NCBI RefSeq assembly: GCF_018069565.1
Contig: NZ_JAGPNL010000001.1
Span: forward strand, 372,001-436,000
Length of the DNA stretch: 64,000 nucleotides
Source: Streptomyces tagetis
GTDB lineage: Bacteria > Actinomycetota > Actinomycetes > Streptomycetales > Streptomycetaceae
Direction of reading: 5' to 3'
Shown here: piece by piece, positions 18,314 to 27,646 of the stretch
Position numbering within the stretch: position 1 is the first letter of the stretch
How the letters are laid out: each line of letters begins with the position of its first letter
Translations under genes and position numbers: made by a program
The notes under the pieces: generated by a model
Databases searched by the model: none
What the model was told of the DNA's origin: nothing
Seen by the model: the letters and a program-made list of their open reading frames with translations, nothing else

Positions 18314-18466
18314 CCGTTCCGGCCGGTGTGCCGGCTGATCTCGGATTCCCGTGGATTCTGTCGGATTCTGCTCGAAACCCACAGCCGGTGTCATCCGGCG
18401 CCCCTGAGCCTCGCACACACCCGAACGGTCGGACCAGGCAAGTGTGCGCCACCCATTGACCCGAGG

Positions 18467-18501
18467 GCAATCGTTTGCATAACCTCGCCGCAATCGATTG
18501 C
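18467..18501. promoter_or_regulatory. Tandem LacI-type operators
   Basis: gcaatcgattgc at 18490-18501 is a perfect 12-bp palindrome with the central CG typical of LacI/GalR operators. gcaatcgtttgc at 18467-18478 is a near-copy. Their centres are 23 bp apart, and the second ends 20 bp before the asparaginase ATG. This arrangement fits direct repression by the divergent LacI protein. Confidence 0.78.
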
Positions 18502-18521
18502 AAAGAAGCGGAGAGAGGTCC

Positions 18522-19523
18522 ATGCGTCGTATCCAGGTCGTGGCCACCGGCGGAACCATCGCGAGCCGGTCCGGGGCGGAGGGCCGCCGGGCAACCGTGC
18601 TCGCGAAGGAGCTGGTCGCGTCCGTGGGCCCGCTCCCCGAGCACGCCGAGGTCGGTACCCGGGACGTGGTCACCCGGGGCAGTTACGCCTTCGACACCGG
18701 CGATCTCCTGGCACTCGCCCGCGAGGTGCGCTCCACCCTCGACGACGGTGCCGACGGGGTCGTGATGACCCACGGGACCGACACCATGGAGGAGACGGCC
18801 TTCCTGTTCGACCTGCTCTTCGACGACCCGCGGCCGATCGTGCTGACCGGGGCCCAGCGCCCCTTCGACGACCGCGCCGCCGACGGCCCGGCCAACCTGG
18901 GCGACGCCCTGGCGGTGGCCGCCGACGACGCGGCCCGCGGCCTCGGCGCGCTGCTGGTCTTCGACGGCTTCGCCTTCCCCGCCCGGGGGGTGCGCAAGAG
19001 CGAGACCATGTCGGCCCACGCCTTCGCCGCCCCCGGACGCGGACCGGCGCTGCGGGTGGCCGACGGACGCGTGGTCCCGCTGGCCCGGCCCGCCCCGAGC
19101 CCGCGGCTCCCGGTCGACCTGAACCTGCCGCGGCTGCCCCGGGTGGACGTCGTACCGGTCTACCCGGGCGCGGACGGGCTCTTCGTCCGGGCCAGCCTGG
19201 AGGCCGGCGCCGCCGGGGTCGTGGTGGCGGCGGCCGGGGCCGGCAACGCCGGGCCCGAGCTGGTCGAGGCGGTCGCCGAGGCGGTCGCCGCGGGCCACCC
19301 CGTGCTCATCAGCTCACGCGTCCACTCCGGTCCGGTCGCCCCGCTCTACGCGGGCGGCGGCGCCGAGCTGCGGCGGGTGGGCGCCCTCTTCGCCGACGAC
19401 CTCAGCCCCTGGCAGGCCCGGCTCCTGCTGGCCGCCGCCAGCGCCGTACCGGACCGCTCGCCGCGGGAACTGGTCCGCGCCTGGCTGGCCGGCCGGGACC
19501 CGCTCGCCACCCCCGGCGACTGA
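18522..19523 (+). CDS. Type II-like L-asparaginase / amidohydrolase
   Basis: A 333-residue asparaginase-fold amidase. Residues 9-15 (TGGTIAS) supply the nucleophilic Thr12, and HGTDTMEET gives Thr86-Asp87, with the Lys in [11 protein letters not shown] completing the second triad. No signal peptide is seen, so it acts in the cytoplasm. The ATG at 18522 has a gagagagg ribosome site and gives the family N-terminus. As first gene of a LacI-controlled operon with a PuuE/PgdA-type hydrolase, a transporter and two dehydrogenases, its real substrate may be another beta- or half-amide rather than asparagine. Confidence 0.88.
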   Translation: MRRIQVVATGGTIASRSGAEGRRATVLAKELVASVGPLPEHAEVGTRDVVTRGSYAFDTGDLLALAREVRSTLDDGADGVVMTHGTDTMEETAFLFDLLFDDPRPIVLTGAQRPFDDRAADGPANLGDALAVAADDAARGLGALLVFDGFAFPARGVRKSETMSAHAFAAPGRGPALRVADGRVVPLARPAPSPRLPVDLNLPRLPRVDVVPVYPGADGLFVRASLEAGAAGVVVAAAGAGNAGPELVEAVAEAVAAGHPVLISSRVHSGPVAPLYAGGGAELRRVGALFADDLSPWQARLLLAAASAVPDRSPRELVRAWLAGRDPLATPGD

Positions 19524-19547
19524 CCCCGCCCCATCAGACCCCCCGCC

Positions 19548-19690
19548 TCACCCGATCCACACCGCCCCACCCGATCCACCGCTCGATCCACCGATCCGCC
19601 CTCCCCGCCCGGCCCGGCCCCCCGCTGGGCCCCCTGATCCCCCCAGCTCGATCCCCCCGCTTGATCCACCCCCGATCCACCACCCACACC
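19548..19690 (+). repeat. Dispersed cgatccacc repeats between asparaginase and deacetylase genes
   Basis: About eight copies of (c)gatccacc or gatcc-cccc are scattered through the 193-bp gap. No coding potential is seen. A caaggaga ribosome site precedes the next ATG. Confidence 0.5.
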
Positions 19691-19716
19691 CACGCCATCA
19701 GGCAAGGAGACGCTCG

Positions 19717-20610
19717 ATGACCAAGGAAATTCTCGTCGGCTTCGGAGTGGACGTCGACGCCGTCGGCGGCTGGCTCGGCTCCTATGGAGGCGAGGACTCT
19801 CCCGACGACATCTCCCGCGGCCTGTTCGCGGGCGAGGTGGGCGTGCCGCGCCTGCTGGAGCTGTTCCGCCGCCGCGGCCTGACCCAGACGTTCTTCTGGC
19901 CCGGCCACTCCGTCGAGACCTTCCCCGAGGAGTTCGACGCCTGTGTCGCCGCCGGCCACGAGATCGGGGTGCACGGCTACAGCCACGAGAACCCGATCGC
20001 CATGAGCCGCGAGCAGGAGGCCGCCGTCCTCGACCGCTCCATCGAGCTGATCGAGAGCCGCACCGGCCGCCGCCCCACCGGCTACGTGGCCCCCTGGTGG
20101 GAGTTCAGCCCCGTCACCAACGAACTCCTGCTGGAACGCGGCATCAAGTACGACCACTCCCTCATGCACCGCGACTTCGAGGCGTACTACGTCCGGGTCG
20201 GCGACTCCTGGACGAAGATCGACTACAGCGCGCCCGCCGAGGACTGGATGAAGCCCCTGGTCCGCGGCGAGGAGACCGACCTCATCGAGATCCCGGCCAA
20301 CTGGTACCTCGACGACCTGCCTCCGATGATGTTCATCAAGGCGAGCCCGAACAGCCACGGCTTCGTCAACCCCCGGGACATCGAGCAGATGTGGCGTGAC
20401 CAGTTCGACTGGGTCTACCGGGAGATGGACCACGCGGTCTTCACCATGACCATCCACCCCGATGTCGCCGGCCGGCCCCAGGTGCTCCTGATGCTGGAGC
20501 GGCTCATCGACCACATCAACTCCCACGAAGGCGTCCGCTGGGTGACCTTCGACCAGATCGCGGACGACTTCGCCGCCCGCAACCCCCGTCAGAAGGGCGA
20601 CAGCAGATGA
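19717..20610 (+). CDS. PuuE/HpPgdA-type polysaccharide deacetylase family hydrolase
   Basis: A 297-residue NodB-fold metallohydrolase. It has the subgroup pattern of HpPgdA, allantoinase PuuE and cyclic imidase rather than classic chitin deacetylases: VDVDAVGG at residues 11-18 and HGYSHENP at 86-93. Asp14, His86 and His90 fall at the positions recalled as metal ligands in H. pylori PgdA. No signal peptide is present, so a cytoplasmic small-molecule amide or imide hydrolase is more likely than a cell-wall enzyme. The asparaginase-type amidase upstream and transporter downstream (ATGA overlap) suggest stepwise hydrolysis of an imported cyclic imide or ureide. Confidence 0.82.
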   Translation: MTKEILVGFGVDVDAVGGWLGSYGGEDSPDDISRGLFAGEVGVPRLLELFRRRGLTQTFFWPGHSVETFPEEFDACVAAGHEIGVHGYSHENPIAMSREQEAAVLDRSIELIESRTGRRPTGYVAPWWEFSPVTNELLLERGIKYDHSLMHRDFEAYYVRVGDSWTKIDYSAPAEDWMKPLVRGEETDLIEIPANWYLDDLPPMMFIKASPNSHGFVNPRDIEQMWRDQFDWVYREMDHAVFTMTIHPDVAGRPQVLLMLERLIDHINSHEGVRWVTFDQIADDFAARNPRQKGDSR

Positions 20611-21995
20611 CCACCGCGCCTACCCCCGAGATAGTCGACGAGACCGAGTGGCCCCGTAACGGCGCCCCCTCGGACGAGGTCCTGTTCAAGGGCCCGCCCA
20701 CCCTCAGCCGGCGGACCATCATGACCACCACGGTGGTCTGTTTCCTGGCCTGGGTCTTCTCGGTCTACGACTTCGTGCTCTTCGGCACCCTGCTGCCGAA
20801 GATCTCCGAGACGTTCGGCTGGACCACCGGTGAGGCCACGGCCATCGCCACCGGCGTCACCGTCGGCACCTTCGTCGTCTCTCTGCTCGTCGGCCCCATG
20901 CTGGACCGGTGGGGACGCAAGCCCAGCCTGATCGTCACCACCGCGGGCGCGGCGCTCTCCTCGGGCTTCACCGCCCTGGTCGGCGGTGCCGCCTCGCTCA
21001 TCGGAGTGCGGGCCATCTCCGGCCTCGGCTACTCCGAAGAGGTCGTCAACAGCGTCTACCTCAACGAGATGTACGGGAAGAGCCGGCGCCGCGGCTTCAT
21101 GTTCAGCTTCGTGCAGAGCGGCTGGCCGGTCGGTGCCCTCCTGGCGGCGGCCTTCGCGGCCGTGCTGCTGCCCCTGATGGGCTGGCGCTGGATCTTCCTG
21201 CTGGCCACCTTCCCCGTCGTGATCATCCTCATCGCCGGGTCCAAGCTCCGTGAGTCGCCCTCCTTCGTCGCGCTGAAGCGGACGCGGGAACTGCGCGCGG
21301 CCGGCCGCGAGACCGACGCGTCCCGCCTGGCGGAGCTGTACAACCTGGACATCAGCCGCGACAACGAGTCCGGCCTGCGCCAGCTCTTCGCCCCGGACCT
21401 GCGGCGCCACACCCTGTGCCTCTCCGGCGCGTGGCTCTTCAACTGGATGGGCATCCAGGTCTTCTCGGTGCTCGGCACCACCGTCCTCACCGACGGCAAG
21501 GGCGTCTCGTTCTCCAGCGCGCTCGTCGTGCTGATCCTGGCCAACCTCGCCGGTTTCCTCGGCTACCTCTTCCACGGGTACCTCGGTGACCGGATCGGCC
21601 GGCGGACGACCATCATGGTCGGCTGGACCATCGGCGGCGTCGTGATGACCGCGATGCTCTTCGGACCCAACAACAGCGCCTACGTCATCCCCATGTACGC
21701 CCTCGGACTGTTCTTCCTGAACGGCCCCTACTCGGCGATGCTCTTCTACATGGGCGAGTCGTTCCCGGCCCGGGTCCGCGGCATCGGCTCCAACACCGCC
21801 CACGTGATGGGCCCGGTCGGCGCGATCATCGGTTCCGCCCTGCTCAGCCTGGTCATCGGCCTCGGCGCCGACGCCACCACCGCCGCGTTCGTCGCGGGCG
21901 CCCTCGGAATGTTCCTCTCCGGCGTCCTGATGCTCGGCGCGCGCAAGGTCAGCCAGGACGAGGACGACGCCTCCGTCGCCCCGGCCGCCGCCTGA
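20607..21995 (+). CDS. MFS transporter (metabolite:H+ symporter type)
   Basis: A 462-residue membrane protein with about twelve hydrophobic segments. Motif A-like loops are visible at [13 protein letters not shown] and [12 protein letters not shown], and [13 protein letters not shown] is typical of the metabolite:proton symporter group. The N-terminal 35 residues are cytoplasmic. Its ATG overlaps the deacetylase stop (ATGA). It probably imports the substrate of this operon. Confidence 0.88.
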   Translation: MTTAPTPEIVDETEWPRNGAPSDEVLFKGPPTLSRRTIMTTTVVCFLAWVFSVYDFVLFGTLLPKISETFGWTTGEATAIATGVTVGTFVVSLLVGPMLDRWGRKPSLIVTTAGAALSSGFTALVGGAASLIGVRAISGLGYSEEVVNSVYLNEMYGKSRRRGFMFSFVQSGWPVGALLAAAFAAVLLPLMGWRWIFLLATFPVVIILIAGSKLRESPSFVALKRTRELRAAGRETDASRLAELYNLDISRDNESGLRQLFAPDLRRHTLCLSGAWLFNWMGIQVFSVLGTTVLTDGKGVSFSSALVVLILANLAGFLGYLFHGYLGDRIGRRTTIMVGWTIGGVVMTAMLFGPNNSAYVIPMYALGLFFLNGPYSAMLFYMGESFPARVRGIGSNTAHVMGPVGAIIGSALLSLVIGLGADATTAAFVAGALGMFLSGVLMLGARKVSQDEDDASVAPAAA

Positions 21996-22074
21996 CACCC
22001 GCCCCTCCCTCCCGCTTCCCGGTGCGTGGCGGCCCGCACCCGCCACGCACCGGGAACTCCACGAAAGGCAGGAC

Positions 22075-22878
22075 ATGTCCTCCCACGAGCACACCGCACC
22101 CGCCCGGGACGACGGGCTGGCCGGCAAGGTCGCCGTCATCACCGGCGGCGCCAGCGGCATCGGCCGCGCCCTGGCCGTGGCGTACGCCCGCGCCGGCGCC
22201 GACAGCGTCATCGGCTTCTACCCCCAGGACCCGCACAGCGCCGACGAGACGGTCCGGCTGGTCGAGGCCGCCGGCGGTCGCTGCACCGCGGTCGCCGTCG
22301 ACGTCCGGGACAGCGCGCAGGTCGACGCCCTGGCGCAGGCCGCGATCGACACCTACGGGCGCCTCGACATCGCCGTCGCCGGGGCCGGCGTGCTGCGCCG
22401 GGCGGCGCTGGCCGAGCTGGACGACGACGCCTGGAACGACATGCTCTCCGTCGACCTGACGGGTGTGCTGCGCACCTTCCGTTCCGCCGCGGCCGTGATG
22501 ACCGGCCCCGGCGCCATGGTGGCGATCTCCTCCATCGCCGGTGGCGTGTACGGCTGGGACGACCACGCCCACTACGCCGCCGCCAAGAGCGGGGTGCTGG
22601 GTCTGTGCCGGTCGCTGGCGACCGAGCTGGCCCCGCGCGGCATCCGGGTCAACTCGATCATCCCCGGGCTGATCGAGACGCCGCAGTCCCTCGACGAGAC
22701 CAACTCCCTCGGCCCGGCCGGGCTGGAGCGGGCCGGCCGCACCATCCCGGCCGGACGGGTGGGCAACGCGGACGAGGTCGCCCGCGCCATCCGCTTCCTC
22801 ACCAGCGACGACTCCGCCTACGTCACGGGCCAGCAGCTCATCGTGGACGGCGGGCTCACGGTGCGCTGGCCGGAGTGA
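22075..22878 (+). CDS. SDR family oxidoreductase
   Basis: A 267-residue classical short-chain dehydrogenase. It has TGGASGIGRA for NAD(P) binding, the AISSIAGG serine strand and the catalytic Y-x-x-x-K in HYAAAKSGVLG. It starts at an ATG after gaaaggcaggac, 79 bp behind the transporter, and is probably on the same transcript. The likely role is oxidation or reduction of a hydroxyl/keto intermediate; the substrate is unknown. Confidence 0.88.
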   Translation: MSSHEHTAPARDDGLAGKVAVITGGASGIGRALAVAYARAGADSVIGFYPQDPHSADETVRLVEAAGGRCTAVAVDVRDSAQVDALAQAAIDTYGRLDIAVAGAGVLRRAALAELDDDAWNDMLSVDLTGVLRTFRSAAAVMTGPGAMVAISSIAGGVYGWDDHAHYAAAKSGVLGLCRSLATELAPRGIRVNSIIPGLIETPQSLDETNSLGPAGLERAGRTIPAGRVGNADEVARAIRFLTSDDSAYVTGQQLIVDGGLTVRWPE

Positions 22879-23086
22879 CGTACGGCGGTTGACGTACGGC
22901 GTTTTACGTGCGGCGTTGAGAACACGTACGGCGGCTGGAACACGTACGGCAACGAAAGCACGTACGGCAGCGAGAACGGTCCCCGGCGAGGGCTGGGGAC
23001 CGGTGCACGGCAGGGGCCCGGCGACGACCGGGTCCGGCAGGAACACGGCGGCGACGGAGCGGGCCGCGACGGGAAAGGTGAACGGC
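22879..23086 (+). repeat. cgtacggc tandem repeats between the two SDR genes
   Basis: From 22879 to about 22975, six to seven imperfect units of acgtacggcg (some as aacacgtacggc) repeat every 15-18 bp. Further on, to 23086, only a ggaaaggtg ribosome site for the next gene is seen. Confidence 0.6.
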
Positions 23087-23836
23087 ATGGGAGTCCTCCA
23101 GCAGAAGGTCGCGCTGGTGACCGGCGCGGCGAGCGGCATCGGATCGGCGATCGCGGACGCGTACGCGGCCGAGGGGGCACGGCTCTTCCTCGCCGACCGC
23201 GACGCCGGCAGGCTGGCCGAACTGGCCGAGCGCTACGCGGCGCGGGGCGTCGAGGTGGCCACGGGCGTCGTGGACGTGGCCGACGCGGAGCAGACCCGCG
23301 AGATGGTGGAGAGCTGCGTCGCCGCCCTGGGCGCACCCGACATCCTCGTCAACTCCGCGGGAATCCTCACCGAGGTCCCGCTGGTCGAGATGGACGTCGA
23401 CACCTGGGACGAGATGATCGCGATCGACCTGCGCAGCGTCTTCCTGTGCTGTCGGTGGGCGGTGCCGCACATGGTCGCCCGGGGCAGCGGACGGGTCATC
23501 AACATCGCCAGCCAGCTCGGCATCAAGGGCGGCGAGGGACTGGTGCACTACTCGGCCGCCAAGGCCGGCGTGATCGGCCTGACCAAGGCCCTGGCCCGCG
23601 AGGTCGCCCCGAGCGGCGTCCTCGTCAACGCGATCGCCCCCGGGCCGGTGTTCACGCCGCTGGTGGACGGCATCAGCGAGGACTGGAAGCGGGCCAAGCA
23701 GGCGGAACTGCCCCTCGGCCGGTTCGGCGTCCCGGCGGAGATCGCGCCCACCGCGGTCCTGCTCGCCAGCGACCCGGGCGGCAACCTCTACGTCGGCCAG
23801 ACCCTGGGCCCCAACAGCGGCGACGTCATGCCGTAG
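23087..23836 (+). CDS. SDR family oxidoreductase
   Basis: A 249-residue short-chain dehydrogenase with TGAASGIGSAI, NSAGILTEVP, NIASQLG and the catalytic HYSAAKAGVIG. It is only distantly related to the preceding SDR. ATG at 23087 is chosen over longer frames because upstream translation is repeat-derived. It closes the LacI-regulated operon. Confidence 0.86.
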   Translation: MGVLQQKVALVTGAASGIGSAIADAYAAEGARLFLADRDAGRLAELAERYAARGVEVATGVVDVADAEQTREMVESCVAALGAPDILVNSAGILTEVPLVEMDVDTWDEMIAIDLRSVFLCCRWAVPHMVARGSGRVINIASQLGIKGGEGLVHYSAAKAGVIGLTKALAREVAPSGVLVNAIAPGPVFTPLVDGISEDWKRAKQAELPLGRFGVPAEIAPTAVLLASDPGGNLYVGQTLGPNSGDVMP

Positions 23837-23955
23837 CGGGCGGTGCCTCGGACGGGTGGGGGCGGGGCGGGCCGGGTGGCCCTCCCGCCCCACCGGCCTG
23901 GGCGTCCCGTACGTTCTGATGTCCAGTGACCGTGTTCCGTTGACCGAGAGGGCGG

Positions 23956-24510
23956 GTGAGCCGGGTCGTGTGTGGAGCCTGCGGCGGAGGGCGTTCCGTA
24001 CCGCGCTGGGAGGACGTGCTCGCGCCGCCGACCCGTGCGGTGCTCGCCGCCCGCGCGGCGGCGGCCGGCCGCCTGCTGGAACCGGCGTCGGGACTGCGGG
24101 TGCGGGCCTGGCTGTCCGCCGGGTACCTGCTCGCCGACCGCGTCGGCCGCACCGTGCACGCCGCCGACCTGGACACCCTGTGGCGGGCGGCGGCGGAACG
24201 CGGCGCGCGGCCGGCCGGATGGCGGCCCCTGGGCGCCACGCCGGCCGCGGACTCCGTCGACCTGTCCGGCGACTGGGACCTGGCCGCGGCCGGGGTCTGG
24301 TGCGCCGCGGTGGCCCGCGCCGAGCCGGACGCGGAACTGGAGGTCACCCTGCCCGACCCCGCCGGGGACCGCGCCCTGCGCGTCACCATCGCCGCCGGCA
24401 CCGTCCGGGCCGCGCCGCTGGACACCGCGGACCCTCCGGCGTACGCGCGGATCGCGGGCCCCGGCGCGGGCGAGGCCGCTCGCCACGCGAGGGCCCACCA
24501 CCGCCTCTGA
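23956..24510 (+). CDS. Hypothetical protein
   Basis: A 184-residue soluble protein of unrecognised family, read from a GTG that follows gagagggcggg. The N-terminus has a single CxxC (VCGACGGG) that might bind a metal. An Ala-rich helical part (about 30-85) is followed by a beta-rich part (VDLSGDWDLAAAGVW...LEVTLPDPAGDRALRVTIAAGTV). Codon third positions are strongly G/C as for real genes. The start is uncertain. Confidence 0.6.
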   Translation: MSRVVCGACGGGRSVPRWEDVLAPPTRAVLAARAAAAGRLLEPASGLRVRAWLSAGYLLADRVGRTVHAADLDTLWRAAAERGARPAGWRPLGATPAADSVDLSGDWDLAAAGVWCAAVARAEPDAELEVTLPDPAGDRALRVTIAAGTVRAAPLDTADPPAYARIAGPGAGEAARHARAHHRL

Positions 24511-24608
24511 CCCCTACGGCCGGGGAGTGTCGGACCCCCGTGCCATGCTGGGCGCGACGGGCACCACCCGGCGTCGCCGGGGCGGACAGGGCACCTGACG
24601 GGGGCACG

Positions 24609-24929
24609 ATGGCGGAGCCGTACTACCGGGCCGACAGCGAGGACGGCGACCGGATCGACGACCCGTCCGAGGACGCGCTGTTCCTGATGATCGGCGACCT
24701 CGACCGGCGGGGCAACACCTTCCTCGTCGTCCGGCCCGACGAGGATGACCCGCCCTGGTCCGCGTCGGTGACCCTCCGCCCGGAGGCGGACGGCGGCGGG
24801 TACGAGGTCGTGCGCCGGATCGCCGAGGCGTACGAGACCGTCACCACCGCCGACGCCCACGGCATCGCCCATGACCTCACCCGCTGGTCGGCCGCCCGCC
24901 CCCACCCCGGACGGCCCGCCGGCACCTGA
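24609..24929 (+). CDS. Small acidic conserved protein
   Basis: A 106-residue protein with ATG at 24609. It has a mixed alpha/beta pattern (EDALFLMIGDLDRRGNTFLVVRP, then SASVTLRPEADGGGYEVVRR) that recalls small actinomycete immunity-like proteins, but no family can be named. It is convergent with the dehydrogenase gene ending at 24951, leaving only 21 bp for termination of both. Confidence 0.62.
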   Translation: MAEPYYRADSEDGDRIDDPSEDALFLMIGDLDRRGNTFLVVRPDEDDPPWSASVTLRPEADGGGYEVVRRIAEAYETVTTADAHGIAHDLTRWSAARPHPGRPAGT

Positions 24930-24950
24930 CCCCGCCCCGCCCCTCCGTCC

Positions 24951-25823
24951 CTACCGCCCCGCCCGTCGGCGGGCGAGGTCGGCGAGGGTGGCCCAGTCGC
25001 GTTCCGACCAGCCCGCGGCGAGGGCCTCCAGGAGGGCGTCGCGCACCAGGCTCCCCGTCGGCAGCGGCAGTTCGCGCTCCCGGGCCGCCGACAGCGCCAG
25101 GTCGACGTCCTTCAGGCCGAGCCGCGTGGTGAACCCGGCGGGCTCGTAGCGCCGCTCGGCCATCAGGCCGCCGTACCCCCGGTACACCGGCCCGGGGAAG
25201 AGGGTGCCGCCGAGCAGCTCGGCGAAGGCCGCCGCGTCCACGCCGTACGACTCCACCAGCGCCGTCGCCTCCGCCGTGGCCTCGATCGCCCCGGCCAGCA
25301 GGAAGTTGACCGCGATCTTGACCACGTTGGCGCGGGCCGGGTCCTCACCGAGTTCCCAGATCCGCCCGGCCAGCGGCTCCAGCAGCGGGCGGGCCAGGTC
25401 CAGCGCGGACGCCTCGCCCGCCGCGAGGACGTTGAGCTTCCCGGCCGCCGCCACCTCGGCGCGGCCCAGCACCGGGGCGGCGACGTAGCCGATGCCCCGG
25501 TCGGCGTGGAGCCGGGCCAGGTCGGCGGCGAAGGCGGCGGAGACCGTCGCCAGGTTCACGTGGACCCGGCAGCGGGCCGCCTCCAGGACCCCGCCGTCCA
25601 GGAGGAGCGCGCGCAGGCTCGCGTCGTCGGCCAGCACGCTCATCACCACGGGCCGGTCGAACACCTCCGCGAGGTCCGCGGCGGGCACCGCGCCCTCCGC
25701 GGCCAGTTCGTCGACGGCCGGGCGCGATCTGTTCCACACCACCACCCGGTGCCCGGCCGCCAGCAGCCGGCGCACCATCGGGCGGCCCATCGTGCCGAGC
25801 CCGACGAAACCGATCTCCTCCAT
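24951..25823 (-). CDS. NAD(P)-dependent 3-hydroxyisobutyrate dehydrogenase-type oxidoreductase
   Basis: A 290-residue beta-hydroxyacid dehydrogenase. The Rossmann motif FVGLGTMGRPM is at residues 6-16, and the catalytic Lys sits in NVVKIAVNFLLAG. The usual substrate-binding DAPVSGG is replaced by VAAPVLGRAEVAAAGKL, as in glyoxylate/succinic-semialdehyde reductase-like members. Last gene of the large minus-strand catabolic operon; the ATG (25821-25823) is preferred over the longer frame because the family begins at MEEIGFVGLG. It may oxidise a hydroxyacid or reduce an aldehyde made by the operon. Confidence 0.87.
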   Translation of the reverse strand: MEEIGFVGLGTMGRPMVRRLLAAGHRVVVWNRSRPAVDELAAEGAVPAADLAEVFDRPVVMSVLADDASLRALLLDGGVLEAARCRVHVNLATVSAAFAADLARLHADRGIGYVAAPVLGRAEVAAAGKLNVLAAGEASALDLARPLLEPLAGRIWELGEDPARANVVKIAVNFLLAGAIEATAEATALVESYGVDAAAFAELLGGTLFPGPVYRGYGGLMAERRYEPAGFTTRLGLKDVDLALSAARERELPLPTGSLVRDALLEALAAGWSERDWATLADLARRRAGR

Positions 25824-25879
25824 CGCTCCTGTCCTCTCCCGCGCCCCGGCGGCGCCGGGACGGCCCTGGGCCGTCCCGG

Positions 25880-27340
25880 TCACCACTGGACCGCGATCAT
25901 GGTGGTCTCGGTGTACTCCAGCAGCCCCTCGTGGCCGCCCTCGCGGCCCAGGCCCGACTCCTTCACCCCGCCGAAGGGCGCGGCCGGGTCGGAGACGACC
26001 CCGCGGTTGAGGCCGACCATGCCGACCTCCAGCCGTTCGGCGACCCGCAGGCCCAGCGCGAGGTCACGGGTGTAGACGTATCCCGCCAGACCGGTCTCGC
26101 ACCGGTTCGCCAGCGCGATCGCCTCGTCGGCGGTGTCGAAGGAGGTGACCGGGGCGATCGGGCCGAAGATCTCCCGGCGCAGTACGGGCGCGTCGGCGGG
26201 GACGCCGGCCAGCACCGTCGGCGGGTAGAACCAGCCGGGCCCCGGCGGCACGCTCCCGCCGGTCAGCACCGTGGCACCGGCGGCGACCGCCTCGTCGACG
26301 ACGTCCTGCATGCCGTCCCGGGCGCCCTCGTCGATCAGCGGTCCGACCTCGGTGCCGGGCTCCAGCCCCGGACCGACGCGCAGCCGCCCCATCGCGTCGG
26401 CCAGCCGCCGGGCGAAGTCGTCGGCGACCGAGGCGTGCACGAGGAAGCGGTTGGCCGCCGTGCACGCCTCGCCGCCGTTGCGCATCTTGGCGACCATCGC
26501 GCCCGCGACCGCCTCGTCCAGGTCGGCGTCGGCGAAGACCAGGAAGGGCGCGTTGCCGCCCAGTTCCATGGAGGCGCCGAGCACCCGGTCCGCGGCCTGG
26601 CGCAGCAGGACCTTGCCGACCTCGGTGGAGCCGGTGAAGGAGACCTTCCGCACCTCGGGGTGGTCCAGCATCGCCCGGACCACCGGGCCGCTGTGCCGGG
26701 TCGGCACCACGTTGACCACGCCGGGCGGGGCGCCGGCCCGCCGCAGGTGCCCGGCGATCGCCAGCGCGGTCAGCGGGGTCGCCGCGGCGGGCTTGAGCAC
26801 CACCGAGCAGCCCGCGGCCAGCGCCGGGCCGATCTTGCGGGTCGCCATGGCGGCCGGGAAGTTCCACGGGGTCACCAGGACGGCGACGCCGATCGGGCGG
26901 CGCTGGACGAGGATGCGGTTGCCGCCGGCGGGCGCGTGCCCGAGCGTGCCGGACAGGCGGACGGCCTCCTCGGCGTACCAGCGCAGGAACTCGGCGGCGT
27001 AGGCGACCTCGGCCCGCGCGTCGGGCAGCGCCTTGCCGTTCTCGGCGACGATCAGCCGGGCCAGTTCCTCCTGCTCCGCGCGCATCGACTCGAAGGCGCG
27101 GCGCAGTACCTCGGCGCGTTCGCGCGGGGCGGTGCCGGACCAGCCGGGCAGCGCGGAGGCCGCCGCCTCGACGGCGAGGACCGCGTCGGCGGGGGTGGCC
27201 GAGGCGACCGAGGCGACGGGCTCGCCGGTGGCCGGGTCGCTCACCTCGAAGCGGGCGCCGTCGCTTGCCGGCCGCCAGGCCCCGCCGACGAACAGGTCGG
27301 CCGGGGCCGCCGCGGCCACCGCGCGGGCCGTGGTGCTCAC
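25880..27340 (-). CDS. NAD(P)-dependent aldehyde dehydrogenase (succinate-semialdehyde type)
   Basis: A 486-residue aldehyde dehydrogenase. It has VTPWNFPAAM, FTGSTEVGK, the Glu base in MELGGNAPF and the nucleophilic Cys in NGGEACTAANRF. The AAPFGGVKESGLGREGGHEGLLEY ending is typical of the GabD class. It probably oxidises a semialdehyde to a dicarboxylate. Its ATG overlaps the Dabb gene stop by 4 bases. Confidence 0.92.
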   Translation of the reverse strand: MSTTARAVAAAAPADLFVGGAWRPASDGARFEVSDPATGEPVASVASATPADAVLAVEAAASALPGWSGTAPRERAEVLRRAFESMRAEQEELARLIVAENGKALPDARAEVAYAAEFLRWYAEEAVRLSGTLGHAPAGGNRILVQRRPIGVAVLVTPWNFPAAMATRKIGPALAAGCSVVLKPAAATPLTALAIAGHLRRAGAPPGVVNVVPTRHSGPVVRAMLDHPEVRKVSFTGSTEVGKVLLRQAADRVLGASMELGGNAPFLVFADADLDEAVAGAMVAKMRNGGEACTAANRFLVHASVADDFARRLADAMGRLRVGPGLEPGTEVGPLIDEGARDGMQDVVDEAVAAGATVLTGGSVPPGPGWFYPPTVLAGVPADAPVLRREIFGPIAPVTSFDTADEAIALANRCETGLAGYVYTRDLALGLRVAERLEVGMVGLNRGVVSDPAAPFGGVKESGLGREGGHEGLLEYTETTMIAVQW

Positions 27341-27645
27341 GCCGTCGCTCCGCTCGTCCAGTCCAGCGCGAACCGGTCCTCGCAGATCCCGTCGAGGACC
27401 CCGAGGAACCGTTCGTGCGCCGGATGGTCCCAGTACCGGCCGAACGCCTCCGGGCCGGTGAACCGGGCCAGGCAGCCGTGGGTGAACCCGCGGTCCAGGC
27501 CGGACCGGTTGGTGTTCTCGCCCCAGCTCAGCTCCGCCAGCCCGGCGAGACCGCCGGCGAGCCCGGACTCCAACGCGGCCAGTGCCTCGGCCAGTTCGCG
27601 TTCCTTGCCGGGCCGGGGGCGGAAGACGACGTAGTGCTCCAGCAC
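27337..27645 (-). CDS. Dabb-family (stress-responsive alpha/beta barrel) protein
   Basis: A 102-residue dimeric alpha-beta barrel type protein: LEHYVVFRPRPGKE at the start, NRSGLDRGFTHGCLARF in the middle and YWDHPAHERFLGVL near the end. Dabb proteins include small isomerases, cyclases and dehydratases as well as proteins of unknown role. Placed between the M24 and aldehyde dehydrogenase genes with overlap, it may act on an unstable pathway intermediate. Confidence 0.82.
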   Translation of the reverse strand: MLEHYVVFRPRPGKERELAEALAALESGLAGGLAGLAELSWGENTNRSGLDRGFTHGCLARFTGPEAFGRYWDHPAHERFLGVLDGICEDRFALDWTSGATA

Positions 27646-27646
27646 G

